The translations under genes and the position numbers were made by a program. This document shows, piece after piece, positions 1-7,785 of a stretch of 26,080 nucleotides of DNA. Each line of letters opens with the position of its first letter. Positions within the stretch are counted from its first letter, which is position 1. Source of the stretch: Planctomycetota bacterium (GTDB lineage: Bacteria > Planctomycetota > UBA1135 > UBA2386). The stretch is taken from assembly GCA_020425885.1 (NCBI GenBank), contig JAGQRA010000086.1:1-26080 (forward strand), written 5' to 3'. The notes below the pieces were generated by a model. It saw nothing but the letters and a program-made list of their open reading frames with translations, ran no database searches and was not told the DNA's origin.

Positions 1-601
1 CCTCGTGATCGTCGGCGACGATGTGCGCCTGCAGCATCTCGTCGATCAACGCGACGTCGCCGCGCTCGATCGCGACGCGGACGTCCTCGGCACCGAGCAG
101 GCGCCTGACCGGCGCACCGTCGAGCTGCAGCTCGAGCACGATCAGCGGCGACAGATCCCACGCCATGGCCGCGGTATGTCGCCACTGCGACAGCAGCACG
201 CGCAGCACCCGCGAGAGCCGCTGCGGTTCCGGCCGCCGCCGCTGCAGCGCCTGCCGCAGCCGCCGACTCAGCGACGGCCTGCGCCGGCGCGGCGTGGGCT
301 TCGTACCTTCCGGTCGATCCGACCGGGACTGCAGCTCCTCGGGTGGCACGTTCGCGCGGTTCACCGAGGCGGGCAACGGCAGCAGTTCATCGCGCTGCTC
401 ACCTGGCTCCTCGCGCGGCTCGGCAGAGGCCCCCGCCGGCCAGCCCGCATCGCGCAACCACTCGTAGGCATCGCGGATCTCGCGGAAGGCGACCGGATCG
501 ACATCAGGTCGGTGCAGCTTCAGCAGGCGGGCGTAGGCCGCCCGGATCTCGCCCTGCGAACACCCGGGCTGCAATCCCAACACCTGCCACGGCGATCTCA
601 T
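1..601 (-). CDS. J-domain co-chaperone of HscC-type Hsp70 (partial, runs off the left edge)
   Basis: The frame is open from an ATG at 601 to the window edge, at least 200 residues, and contains no stop codon. Residues 1-52 look like a J-domain: an N-terminal WQVLGL segment, a helix II ending in ARLLKLH, then R-P-D at residues 31-33, then FREIRDAYEWL as helix III. When aligned with ordinary J-domains, the His of the catalytic HPD tripeptide is Arg here. After the J-domain come an acidic linker and a very Arg-rich stretch (about residues 95-125), then a part I do not recognise. The ATG overlaps the TGA of the upstream Hsp70 gene (ATGA), which suggests coupled translation and a dedicated partnership. 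J-domains stimulate Hsp70 ATPase activity; whether an RPD version does so here is inference. The C-terminus lies outside the window. Confidence 0.75.
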   Translation of the reverse strand, partial: MRSPWQVLGLQPGCSQGEIRAAYARLLKLHRPDVDPVAFREIRDAYEWLRDAGWPAGASAEPREEPGEQRDELLPLPASVNRANVPPEELQSRSDRPEGTKPTPRRRRPSLSRRLRQALQRRRPEPQRLSRVLRVLLSQWRHTAAMAWDLSPLIVLELQLDGAPVRRLLGAEDVRVAIERGDVALIDEMLQAHIVADDHE

Positions 602-2316
602 GACTGCGAATCGGCGCCGTCCGGCGGCGGTTGCCAATCGCCTTCTTCGAGCGGGAACTGCGCCAGGAAGGCATCGAGGACGCGCCCCGCTTCCTGCCAG
701 GACTCCTCGAGCCCGGTCTCGAGAGCAACCTCGAATTGCCGCAGGACCTCGGCCAGCGCATCACGATCCTGGCCGGTGAGCATGGCATAGACCCGGTTGG
801 CCCGTTCCAGTCTGGCCCGGTTCGGCAGTCGTTCGCGCGCGGCGATCTTCAACGGGGCGAGCCTGGCACGAATCTCCTCGATCTGGTGCTGCTGCAGGGC
901 CCCGGGACGCTCTTCGATCACCGTGTGGAAGCGGGCACCGCTGTGCACGACCACGACATCGACCTCGAGCAAGCCGCTCATGTCGTACGAGAACCGCACG
1001 TCGATGATGCCGACTTCGGGGTGCGGCCGCCGCAGTCCGGTGACCTGCAGCTTGCCGAGCAGATGGTTGTCCTTGGTGAGCCTGGCCTCGCCCTGAAAGA
1101 CCATGACGGTGATCTCGTCCTGCGACGATGACAGGGCGTTGAACCGCTGGGCGCGACTGACCGGCACCGTGGTGTTGCGATCGATGATCGGCGCGAAGTA
1201 GCCGGACACGATGTGCCCCGGCGCCAGCTCCATCGAGGTCTCGATGCCGAGCGTGTGTGACGAGACATCGGTCAGGACCAGATCCTGGACGGCGGCGTCG
1301 CCGGCGCAGAGCGCCGCCTGGACCGCCGCGCCGAGCGCCACCACGCGGTCGGGGTCGTGATCCGCCAAGCCGTCGCGGCCGAACTCGCCGCGCACGAAGT
1401 CGCGGATCATATGCATGCGCGTGGCCCCGCCGACGAGCAACACGGCGTCGACCTCGCCCGCCTGCAGCCCGGCATCGCGCAGGCAGCGGGCGACGATCGG
1501 CCGCATGCGCCCGGTGAGCTCGGCGGTGGCCCGGGCGAAGTCGTCGCGCGACACCAGGAGCTCGAAACCCTCGAGCACGATGCCGCCGCGTTCGTGCACG
1601 CTGAGGCGGCGCTTCAACGACTCGAGCCGGGCGCGGATGCGACCGAGGTTCGGCAGGCTGCGGTCGAGTCCGCAGCGTCCGAGCAGCATGTCGAGCAATG
1701 CATCGGTGTAGTCCTCACCGCCGAGATGACTCTCGCCGCCCGTGGCCCTGACCTCGACCACGCCACTCCACAACTCGAGCAGGGTGACGTCGAAGGTGCC
1801 GCCGCCGAGGTCGAGCACCAGCAGACGCTTCTCCTGCCCCGGATCGACGAGGCCGTAGGCGAGCGCGGCCGCGGTCGGCTCGTTGACGATCCGCGTCACC
1901 GCCAACCCGGCCAGGTTGGCGGCCTCGACCGTGGCCTGGCGCTGTCCCTCGCGAAAGTAGGCGGGCACCGTGATCACCGCGTCGCGCACCTCGCCACCGA
2001 GGTGCAGCTGCGCCACCCGGCGCATCTCGCCGAGCACCAGCGCCGAGCACTCGATCGGCGACCAACGCCGACCGCCGAAGCCGTAGGTCTTCGTCGTGCC
2101 CATGTCGCGCTTGAAGAAGGCCCGCCCGACCTGCGGCGCCGCGACCAGTCGGTCCCACGCCGGCCGACCGACCAGCAAGCCGCCGTCCTCGGCCATCGCC
2201 ACCGCCGATGGCGTCAGATGATCGCCGAGCTCGTTCGGCAACGTCACGGGCTGGCCGTCGCGCATCACGGCAACGAGCGAGTTGGTGGTTCCCAGGTCGA
2301 TTGCGATGATCGTCAT
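598..2316 (-). CDS. hscC: HscC-type Hsp70 molecular chaperone
   Basis: This is an ATP-dependent Hsp70 chaperone of about 572 residues, shorter than DnaK (about 640) and close to the HscC subfamily. Residues 7-13 (DLGTTNS) form the first phosphate loop, K70 is the conserved ATPase lysine in FFKR, residues 118-157 hold the VPAYF and NEPTAAALAYGL motifs, and residues 168-177 (LDLGGGTFDV) form the second phosphate loop. LVGGATRM marks the end of the nucleotide-binding domain. The substrate-binding half is short and contains the HscC-like YFAPIIDRNTTVPVSRAQRF segment. The start is the ATG at 2316 because MTIIAIDLGTTN is the expected Hsp70 N-terminus; the frame is open further upstream, but that part resembles no Hsp70 sequence. 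No clear Shine-Dalgarno sequence is visible. The downstream J-domain gene overlaps it. A cytoplasmic location is likely because there is no signal peptide. Confidence 0.95.
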   Translation of the reverse strand: MTIIAIDLGTTNSLVAVMRDGQPVTLPNELGDHLTPSAVAMAEDGGLLVGRPAWDRLVAAPQVGRAFFKRDMGTTKTYGFGGRRWSPIECSALVLGEMRRVAQLHLGGEVRDAVITVPAYFREGQRQATVEAANLAGLAVTRIVNEPTAAALAYGLVDPGQEKRLLVLDLGGGTFDVTLLELWSGVVEVRATGGESHLGGEDYTDALLDMLLGRCGLDRSLPNLGRIRARLESLKRRLSVHERGGIVLEGFELLVSRDDFARATAELTGRMRPIVARCLRDAGLQAGEVDAVLLVGGATRMHMIRDFVRGEFGRDGLADHDPDRVVALGAAVQAALCAGDAAVQDLVLTDVSSHTLGIETSMELAPGHIVSGYFAPIIDRNTTVPVSRAQRFNALSSSQDEITVMVFQGEARLTKDNHLLGKLQVTGLRRPHPEVGIIDVRFSYDMSGLLEVDVVVVHSGARFHTVIEERPGALQQHQIEEIRARLAPLKIAARERLPNRARLERANRVYAMLTGQDRDALAEVLRQFEVALETGLEESWQEAGRVLDAFLAQFPLEEGDWQPPPDGADSQS

Positions 2317-2381
2317 CGGCGTGTAGCAGCGGTCGGGTCGGCGCCTGCATTCGCTGCACCCGGTCGGTCCGTCACGGCATT

Positions 2382-2456
2382 GTGGCAGCCGGCTCGGCTT
2401 GCGCCACTGCCGAGCTTCGATCGAGGAGGTCTGGCGCTCGCCCATTCGGCTGCCAC
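2382..2456. repeat. Nested inverted repeats upstream of hscC
   Basis: Outer arms GTGGCAGCCG (2382-2391) and CGGCTGCCAC (2447-2456) are perfect 10-bp complements. Directly inside the left arm is a second inverted pair, GCTCGGC (2392-2398) and GCCGAGC (2409-2415), around a 10-nt loop. The pair sits in the 180-bp gap between the end of the membrane-protein gene and the start of hscC on the minus strand. It could be a transcript-end hairpin for the upstream gene (no T-run follows), a leader structure for hscC, or an operator. At this GC content chance cannot be excluded. Confidence 0.35.
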
Positions 2457-2495
2457 GGCGGAGGTCCCCGACTCGGCTTCGGCGTCGCGCCGTGG

Positions 2496-4289
2496 TCAGC
2501 GCCCGCTGACCTCGACCGCGGACGCCGGCCGCGCGCGCCAGGTGACGCCGACCGCGAACAGGCCGAGCAACGCGGCGGCCGCGAACACACGCCAGTCGAG
2601 GACGCACTCGAGCAGCAGACGGTGCGACGCGGCCTCGACCTGGGCGCGATAGACCGGCAGCGACTCGAGCCGTCGCAACGCGCAGGCCGCCAGGCCGCCG
2701 TACGAGTCGAGGTCGTCGGCCCGATACCGCAGCTGTTGCCCGCGCAGATACCGCGCCAGCGCGAGCAGATCGACGCGGTCCGGCACACCGAAGCGGGCCA
2801 ACAGCTCGATCGCGTCGCTCGTGGAGTCGATCCAGCCGAACCACAGGCGCTCGGCGCGCCGACCCGGGGCCTCGTCCTCGGACAGCCGGTGGGAGGTGAA
2901 CGCGCCGGCGCGACCATCGCCCGACGTCAGCCAACGGCGCTCGAGCAGCACGAACGCACGGTCGCGCATGGTCGCGACCGCGTCGGTCTCGCCGATGGCC
3001 TCGCACAGCGTCACCTGCTCGACGAGGTCGTCGAAGTCGTCATGGTCGACGCCGAGTTCGGCCAGCAGGCGCGCGCTCTCGGCGAGCATGCCGCTGGCGA
3101 TCACGTGGCCCAGCTCCGGCGTCAGCAGTCCCCGGTGCGCCAGCGAGTGGATGGCGCGGTAATCGGCCACGCCACTGACCTCGCCGGTCATGATCCGTCG
3201 TTCGCGTCGTTCGCTCGATTCGTTCCGCCAGCGCTCCCAATCGCTGTCGCGCGACAATCCGAGTTCGATCACGGCGAGAGCATCGTGGTCGTACTGCATC
3301 GTCGCCAGCCGCTCGTCGCGGTAGGCGTGCACGGCCGCGCCCAGCGCCGTCAGATCCGGCAACGGTTCGCCGGCCGCGCGCAGGTGGCGGATCATCCGCG
3401 CCACGTCACGCAGCCGGGTCACCTGGTCGTCGCCGCGCACGGTCGACGCGATCCGCTCGCGCACCTGCCCGACGGTGACCTCGACCTTGCCGAAGGCGGA
3501 CCACGTCCCGAGCACCAACGCCAGCAGCAGCAACAGCCCGCCGGCCTTGCTGAACTCGCGCACCAGCAACACGCACACGATCGTCGCCAGCAGCAGCATC
3601 GGCGAGATCCACGCCAGGCCGGCTTGGCCGGCGACGAGGTTCGGCAGCTGGAAGCTCTGCGCGCCGACGAACAGGAGCACGCCGACCGCCCGCCGCGCGA
3701 CCTCCTCGCGCGTCGCGAAGCCGAGCCGGCCCAGTCGACCGAGGATCGCCAGCAGTGCCAGGCTCGAGGTGACCATGACGAGCGCCACGGCTTCGACGCG
3801 CGCGAACCCCATCATCACCACGAGCCCGAGCACGACCGCACCGGCGGCGATGGCATGCTGCCGCCACCAGCCGCGCAGTTCGCGCTCGACCTCGCGCCGC
3901 CTGACACCGGCGGTGGCGGCGGGCGCCGGTTGCAGCAGCGATCGCAGGATCATGAACAGCGTGACGACGAGCACAGCGATCACCGCGACCGGGAACGCGG
4001 CGAGCCCGGGCAGCAGCTTGGCGATGCCCTTGCCGGCCAGGGCACCGCCGAGCCCGGCGCCGAGCGGCTTCGGCACCAAGACCGGCGGCAGCATCGCCGC
4101 CGCCGCCCGCAGGTATCCCGGCAGAGCCCGCGGCATCGACCGCGGCTGTTCGATGCGGGTGCGGACACCGGCGGCGAACTCCGTCGCCTCGGGGAGCTCG
4201 CCGGCGAACTCGTCCAGCAGCGCCTCGGTCAGCGCCCGGTCTTCGCGTTCGTCGGCAATCGGATCGATCAGCTCTCGCGGCCCGGTCAT
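2496..4289 (-). CDS. Multi-pass membrane protein coupled to an ECF sigma factor (function unknown)
   Basis: A 597-residue protein I cannot assign to a named family. The N-terminal ~95 residues are hydrophilic. Hydrophobic segments follow at about 98-118, 146-163, 165-184, 201-217, 228-244 and 249-266. A ~300-residue charged, helix-rich region comes next, and a final hydrophobic helix lies near 566-584. This would place a large soluble domain between membrane anchors. The start at 4289 is supported by a GAGGAG ribosome-binding site 8 nt upstream, and the ATG overlaps the TGA of the ECF sigma gene (ATGA). The overlap makes it a candidate regulator or sensor of that sigma factor, functionally like a membrane anti-sigma factor, although no recognised anti-sigma domain is visible. 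That role is inference; an effector under sigma control is equally possible. Confidence 0.85.
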   Translation of the reverse strand: MTGPRELIDPIADEREDRALTEALLDEFAGELPEATEFAAGVRTRIEQPRSMPRALPGYLRAAAAMLPPVLVPKPLGAGLGGALAGKGIAKLLPGLAAFPVAVIAVLVVTLFMILRSLLQPAPAATAGVRRREVERELRGWWRQHAIAAGAVVLGLVVMMGFARVEAVALVMVTSSLALLAILGRLGRLGFATREEVARRAVGVLLFVGAQSFQLPNLVAGQAGLAWISPMLLLATIVCVLLVREFSKAGGLLLLLALVLGTWSAFGKVEVTVGQVRERIASTVRGDDQVTRLRDVARMIRHLRAAGEPLPDLTALGAAVHAYRDERLATMQYDHDALAVIELGLSRDSDWERWRNESSERRERRIMTGEVSGVADYRAIHSLAHRGLLTPELGHVIASGMLAESARLLAELGVDHDDFDDLVEQVTLCEAIGETDAVATMRDRAFVLLERRWLTSGDGRAGAFTSHRLSEDEAPGRRAERLWFGWIDSTSDAIELLARFGVPDRVDLLALARYLRGQQLRYRADDLDSYGGLAACALRRLESLPVYRAQVEAASHRLLLECVLDWRVFAAAALLGLFAVGVTWRARPASAVEVSGR

Positions 4290-4804
4290 GGTGTTTTCTC
4301 CTCGGCCAACTCATGGCCGCAGTCCGGCAGCGACGCCTTCAGCTCATGGCGGGCACGACGCAGCCGGCCCTCGACGGCGCGCACGCTGAGACCGAGAACG
4401 GCCGCGATCTCGGGCAGGCCGCTGCCGTCGAGGTATCGCATTTCCAGCACCGTGCGCCACGGTGCGCGCAGTCGCGCCAGGGCCTTGCCGACCGGCGACG
4501 GCGTGGCTTCCCGTGGGGGCGCATCGTGGACCGCGACCCGATCGGCGGCGTCCATGGTCGAGAACGCCCGCGGTCCGCGATCGCGCCGCCAGCGCGACAG
4601 ATGGACATTGTGCGCGATGCCGCGCAGCCAGCCACCGACGGCCGAAACCTCGTCCCAGCTGCCCACGAAGCGGTCACGACTCAGGTAGGCCTCGGCGAAG
4701 GTGTCCTGCGCGAGTTCGACGGCACGCTGGCGGTCGTTGCCGAGGCCGGCGAGGAAGCCGACCAACGGTCCGCGGAATCGGGTCATGAGGGCGTCGAGAT
4801 CCAT
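4286..4804 (-). CDS. ECF-family RNA polymerase sigma factor
   Basis: The likely protein is 172 residues from the ATG at 4804, a normal ECF length. Region 2 spans about residues 10-75, with the ELAQDTFAEAY helix and a WLRGIAHNVHLSRWRR segment typical of core binding and -10 recognition. Region 4 spans about residues 113-157: LRAPWRTVLEMRYLDG, then PEIAAVLGLSVRAVEGRLRRARHEL in which the recognition helix sits. The frame stays open upstream of 4804, but that part is unrelated to sigma factors. A perfect 10-bp palindrome (GGCAATTGCC, 4812-4821) lies just before the start, and no good Shine-Dalgarno sequence is seen. The stop overlaps the ATG of the downstream membrane protein. The gene diverges from the PPC-repeat protein gene across 109 bp that must hold both promoters. 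Confidence 0.9.
   Translation of the reverse strand: MDLDALMTRFRGPLVGFLAGLGNDRQRAVELAQDTFAEAYLSRDRFVGSWDEVSAVGGWLRGIAHNVHLSRWRRDRGPRAFSTMDAADRVAVHDAPPREATPSPVGKALARLRAPWRTVLEMRYLDGSGLPEIAAVLGLSVRAVEGRLRRARHELKASLPDCGHELAEEKTP
4298..4303 (-). promoter_or_regulatory. Ribosome-binding site of the membrane protein
   Basis: GAGGAG on the minus strand lies 8 nt before the ATG at 4289 and inside the 3' end of the sigma-factor gene. It supports this start, and it implies that the second gene can load its own ribosomes as well as inherit them through the ATGA overlap. Confidence 0.7.
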
Positions 4805-4811
4805 CGCCAGC

Positions 4812-4821
4812 GGCAATTGCC
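4812..4821. promoter_or_regulatory. Palindrome before the ECF sigma start
   Basis: GGCAATTGCC is a perfect 10-bp palindrome ending 8 nt before the sigma-factor ATG. Its position would suit a small operator or a leader hairpin that masks the initiation region. Ten-base palindromes are common by chance, so this is only a lead. Confidence 0.2.
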
Positions 4822-4913
4822 ACGAGACCGTCGCACCCCACGCGAAACCCGCGAAATCGCCCGGAAAGCAGATTCGGTGGCCCGGTCGCACCGAAACGTC
4901 GCCTGTAGGAGCC

Positions 4914-6629
4914 ATGACCCATCCTTCCAGCCTCATCCCCGTTCTCGTCCTGGCCAGCAGCATCGCCGCCCAGCGCATCGCCGAGGTCGAGCCCAACGAC
5001 ACCGTCGCCCAGGCCCAACCGCTCACGGCCGGCACCCAGATCACCGCCAACCTCGCGGCCGGCGAACAGGACTGGTTCACGTTCACGCTCGCCGCCCCGG
5101 CCGAGGTCCACCTGCGCACCACCGGCAACTTCGCCGTGAACCCCAGCGTCGACACCGGGGTATTCCTGTTCGACGCGAGCGGCACCGCGCAGCTGGCATG
5201 GAACGACAACGCCGCCGGCGTGCTCAGCGACTGCGGCGTCAACCTCGGCGCCGGCACCTACTCCGTGCTGGTGATCGGCAAGCTGGCGACCACCGCCGGC
5301 GACTACGGCCTCGACTTCGTCACGTTGCCGGCGGCGGTCATCAACGCCGTCGAAGGCCCCGAGCCCAACCACGATCCGGGGCTCGGTGGCACGCCGACGC
5401 CGATCACGCTCGGCTCGACCATCGCCGGCAACCTGTCGTCGCCGACCGACGTCGATTGGTACTCCTTCAGCATCACCGGCCGCGCCGTCGTGCAGTCGAT
5501 CTGCTACGACGACGGCAGCGTGCCGCAGCTCGACAACACCGGCCTGCAGTTCTTCCAGGAGCTGGCACCCGGCGTCTACGGTCCGTTCAGCCCCGCCGGC
5601 TCGAGTTCGCTGACGACGAGCCATCGTTCGTTCAACCTCTCGCACCCGACGACGCTGGCGGCGGGCAACTACGCGATCCAGGTCGCGGCCGGATCCGCGG
5701 CCGCCGGCACCGCGCCGTTCAGCTACACCAAGACCGGCAACTACGCGATCCGCACCAGGCTGATCGACATGCCCGGCACCTTCACCGTCGCCGAAGGCCC
5801 CGAGCCCAACAACGTGCCGGGCTCGCCGAACGTGCCGTTCTTCACGCTCGGCGACACGCTGTCCGGCAACTGCAGCGGCGGCAACGAGGAGGACTGGTGG
5901 GCCTTCGTGGTCGGCGGTCCGACGACGATCGCGCTGATGTGCGACGGCGGCAGCCCGTCGCCGATGACGAACGAGGACCTGCGTCTGTTCGATGCCACGG
6001 GCACGTTGATCACGACCGCTTCGAGCGGCGGCCCGGGCTCCCACGGCCGCATGATCTACACGCTGCCGCAGGGCGGCATCTACTACGTCGCGGCCTACGG
6101 CGGCGCCTTCGCCCTGACCGGCGACTACGTCGTCTACACCGGCAGCTGCGATCCGATGTACGTCACAGGTGATTTCAGGGCGACGCCGCCTTCGACCAAT
6201 GCCTGCCCCGGCTCCAACAACCTGCGCCCGGCGCTCAAGGTCGCCTCGACCGAATCACCCCAGCTCGGCTCGACCTTCGTCGTCCAGCTGGCCAATACGC
6301 TGCCGAACGCGCTGGCGATCCCGTTCTACGGCTTCTCGCGCAACACCGCGATCGGCGGCACGGTGCCGCTGCCGTTCGACATGACGCCGCTCGAACCGAA
6401 CCAGTTCAACCACTGCATGGTCCGGGTCGATCCGCTGATCACCAGCCTCCTCATCACCGACGCCAACGGCATCGGCTACATCGACTACGTGCTGCCGCCG
6501 GTGCCCGGACTGCAGGGACTGCCGGTGTTCATGCAGTCGATGCAGCTCGACCCGGCGATCCCGAACAACCCGTACGGAGTGTCGATGTCGAACGACGCCA
6601 GGATCCTGATCGGCACCCGCAGCTACTAG
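4914..6629 (+). CDS. Secreted protein with three PPC-type domains and a shared C-terminal domain
   Basis: 571 residues from the ATG at 4914, with AGGAG close upstream. Residues 1-19 are a signal peptide with predicted cleavage before Gln20. Three repeats resembling bacterial pre-peptidase C-terminal (PPC) domains follow, each opening with an E-x-EPN or EGPEPN motif and containing a D-W-(F/Y/W)-x-F strand: about 22-136, 147-285 and 293-410. PPC domains are beta-sandwiches usually attached to secreted enzymes; no catalytic domain is seen here, so a structural or binding role at the cell surface is inferred. Residues 431-571 form the C-terminal domain shared with other secreted proteins in this window (LGSTF motif at 451, PYGVSMS near the end). 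The gene converges with the parvulin-like gene across only 15 bp. Confidence 0.88.
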   Translation: MTHPSSLIPVLVLASSIAAQRIAEVEPNDTVAQAQPLTAGTQITANLAAGEQDWFTFTLAAPAEVHLRTTGNFAVNPSVDTGVFLFDASGTAQLAWNDNAAGVLSDCGVNLGAGTYSVLVIGKLATTAGDYGLDFVTLPAAVINAVEGPEPNHDPGLGGTPTPITLGSTIAGNLSSPTDVDWYSFSITGRAVVQSICYDDGSVPQLDNTGLQFFQELAPGVYGPFSPAGSSSLTTSHRSFNLSHPTTLAAGNYAIQVAAGSAAAGTAPFSYTKTGNYAIRTRLIDMPGTFTVAEGPEPNNVPGSPNVPFFTLGDTLSGNCSGGNEEDWWAFVVGGPTTIALMCDGGSPSPMTNEDLRLFDATGTLITTASSGGPGSHGRMIYTLPQGGIYYVAAYGGAFALTGDYVVYTGSCDPMYVTGDFRATPPSTNACPGSNNLRPALKVASTESPQLGSTFVVQLANTLPNALAIPFYGFSRNTAIGGTVPLPFDMTPLEPNQFNHCMVRVDPLITSLLITDANGIGYIDYVLPPVPGLQGLPVFMQSMQLDPAIPNNPYGVSMSNDARILIGTRSY

Positions 6630-6644
6630 CCCGATTGGTTAGGG

Positions 6645-7655
6645 TCAACGCAGGCGTCGGATGATCGACGTAGCGAACACCTCGTCGACCCACCGCTCGA
6701 ACAGCCGCTGCGCGAGCAGCTCGCGCGTGAGTTCGCGGTTGCGTTCGTTGCCGAGGTCGAACTCGCGCCCGGTCTCGTGGCGCTCGATCACGCGCGCGAG
6801 GTAGACACCGTCACTGCCGCGCAGCGGCCCGAGCAGCTTGCCCGGTGGCGCGGCGAATGCGGCATCCGCGACCCCGGCGCGCAGCAGCGTCGTGTACTCA
6901 CCTTCCGCGAGCTGACCGCGCACCTGGTTCAACGGCATCGGCCGATCTTCGCCGAGGTGCAGGTGAACGACGCCCTCGGGCAGCACCGGCGCGCCGTCGT
7001 TCGCCGCGGTCAGCACGGCCATGGTCTGCATGGCGAGCTGGTGGGCCTTGTCGAAATCACCGCGACCGTCATCGCGCGGGTCGGCGCGGTGGACCCAGAA
7101 CTCGACCTCGATCGTCGTCCCGGTCAGCAGGTCACGCGAGGCCTCCGCCTCCCGCGCCAGCGCCGCGGCGGCGAAGGCGTCCACGGGCAGCGAACGCAGA
7201 TAGGACTCGCGGACCCGCCACCGCCGCTTGAACGCCTCGAGGCTCGGGTAGTGCTTGAACTTCGTCGCCACCACCTTCACCGTGAACGGCGTGCTGTCGT
7301 ACGGCTTGGCATACTCGAGGTAGGCGTCGGTGAAGTCCTCGTCGGTGAGCCACGCGCCGCGACGAACGAGATCGTCGCGCAGCAGGTCGAGCACGACCTC
7401 GTCGCAGGCGCGGCGAGACATCGTGGCGGCATCGACGTCGGCGCCGGTATCGGCATCGGCCAGGGTGCGCCGCAGGTTGGCGAGATCGACCACCTGGCCG
7501 TTGATCTCCAGCGCCTCGGCCGCCGGCGCACCGCCGAGCAGGGTCGCCTCGAGGGTCAGCCGGGACAGGCCCTTCTCGGGCCCGGTGTCGGGCCGCTGTG
7601 CGGTCAGCGCCGAAGGCAGGAGCAGAGAGAACATCACCAGCGTCGATCTCGACAT
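6645..7655 (-). CDS. Exported parvulin-like (SurA/PpiC-type) peptidyl-prolyl isomerase
   Basis: 336 residues from the ATG at 7655. This start is preferred because MSRSTLVMFSLLLPSALTAQ makes a signal peptide cleaved before Gln20; the frame is open further upstream but gives an Arg-rich leader. The middle (about residues 65-180) is helical and resembles the substrate-binding N-terminal half of SurA-like chaperones. A weakly conserved parvulin domain follows, best seen at about 261-296, where AAFAAPPGKLLGPLRGSDG and VYLARVIERHE match the characteristic final strand of PpiC domains. The likely role is folding or quality control of exported proteins in the periplasm. This would fit its place among many secreted-protein genes, but the substrate link is inference. 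Isomerase activity is uncertain because the domain is divergent. Confidence 0.75.
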   Translation of the reverse strand: MSRSTLVMFSLLLPSALTAQRPDTGPEKGLSRLTLEATLLGGAPAAEALEINGQVVDLANLRRTLADADTGADVDAATMSRRACDEVVLDLLRDDLVRRGAWLTDEDFTDAYLEYAKPYDSTPFTVKVVATKFKHYPSLEAFKRRWRVRESYLRSLPVDAFAAAALAREAEASRDLLTGTTIEVEFWVHRADPRDDGRGDFDKAHQLAMQTMAVLTAANDGAPVLPEGVVHLHLGEDRPMPLNQVRGQLAEGEYTTLLRAGVADAAFAAPPGKLLGPLRGSDGVYLARVIERHETGREFDLGNERNRELTRELLAQRLFERWVDEVFATSIIRRLR

Positions 7656-7785
7656 GGCCGCTCGACGCCGAGCCGCCCGACCAACTCCCGGTCGGAAGAG
7701 TGGGGTCGGGTTCGGTGCCACCGCCCCCCCCGTCCGTGGCCTCAGCATTTAGGATCACGCGCCCGACGTCGAACCAAGGTCAGGC
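7656..7785. promoter_or_regulatory. Divergent promoter region with a C8 tract
   Basis: This 130-bp gap separates the divergent starts of the parvulin-like gene and the beta-helix gene and must carry both promoters, although no convincing -35/-10 pair is visible. It contains an unbroken run of eight C at 7724-7731. An AAGG before the plus-strand ATG (7776-7779, 6 nt spacing) is a plausible ribosome-binding site for the beta-helix gene. Confidence 0.4.

Noticed and set aside
2317..3006. N-terminal extension of the Hsp70 frame
   Set aside because: The frame is open to 3006, but it overlaps the membrane-protein gene on the same strand and the extension resembles no Hsp70. The MTIIAIDLGTTN start is canonical.
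2382..4688. Long plus-strand open frame (768 codons) opposite the membrane protein and sigma gene
   Set aside because: The translation is Gln/His/Arg-rich without domains, and the minus strand carries a sigma factor with clear regions 2 and 4.
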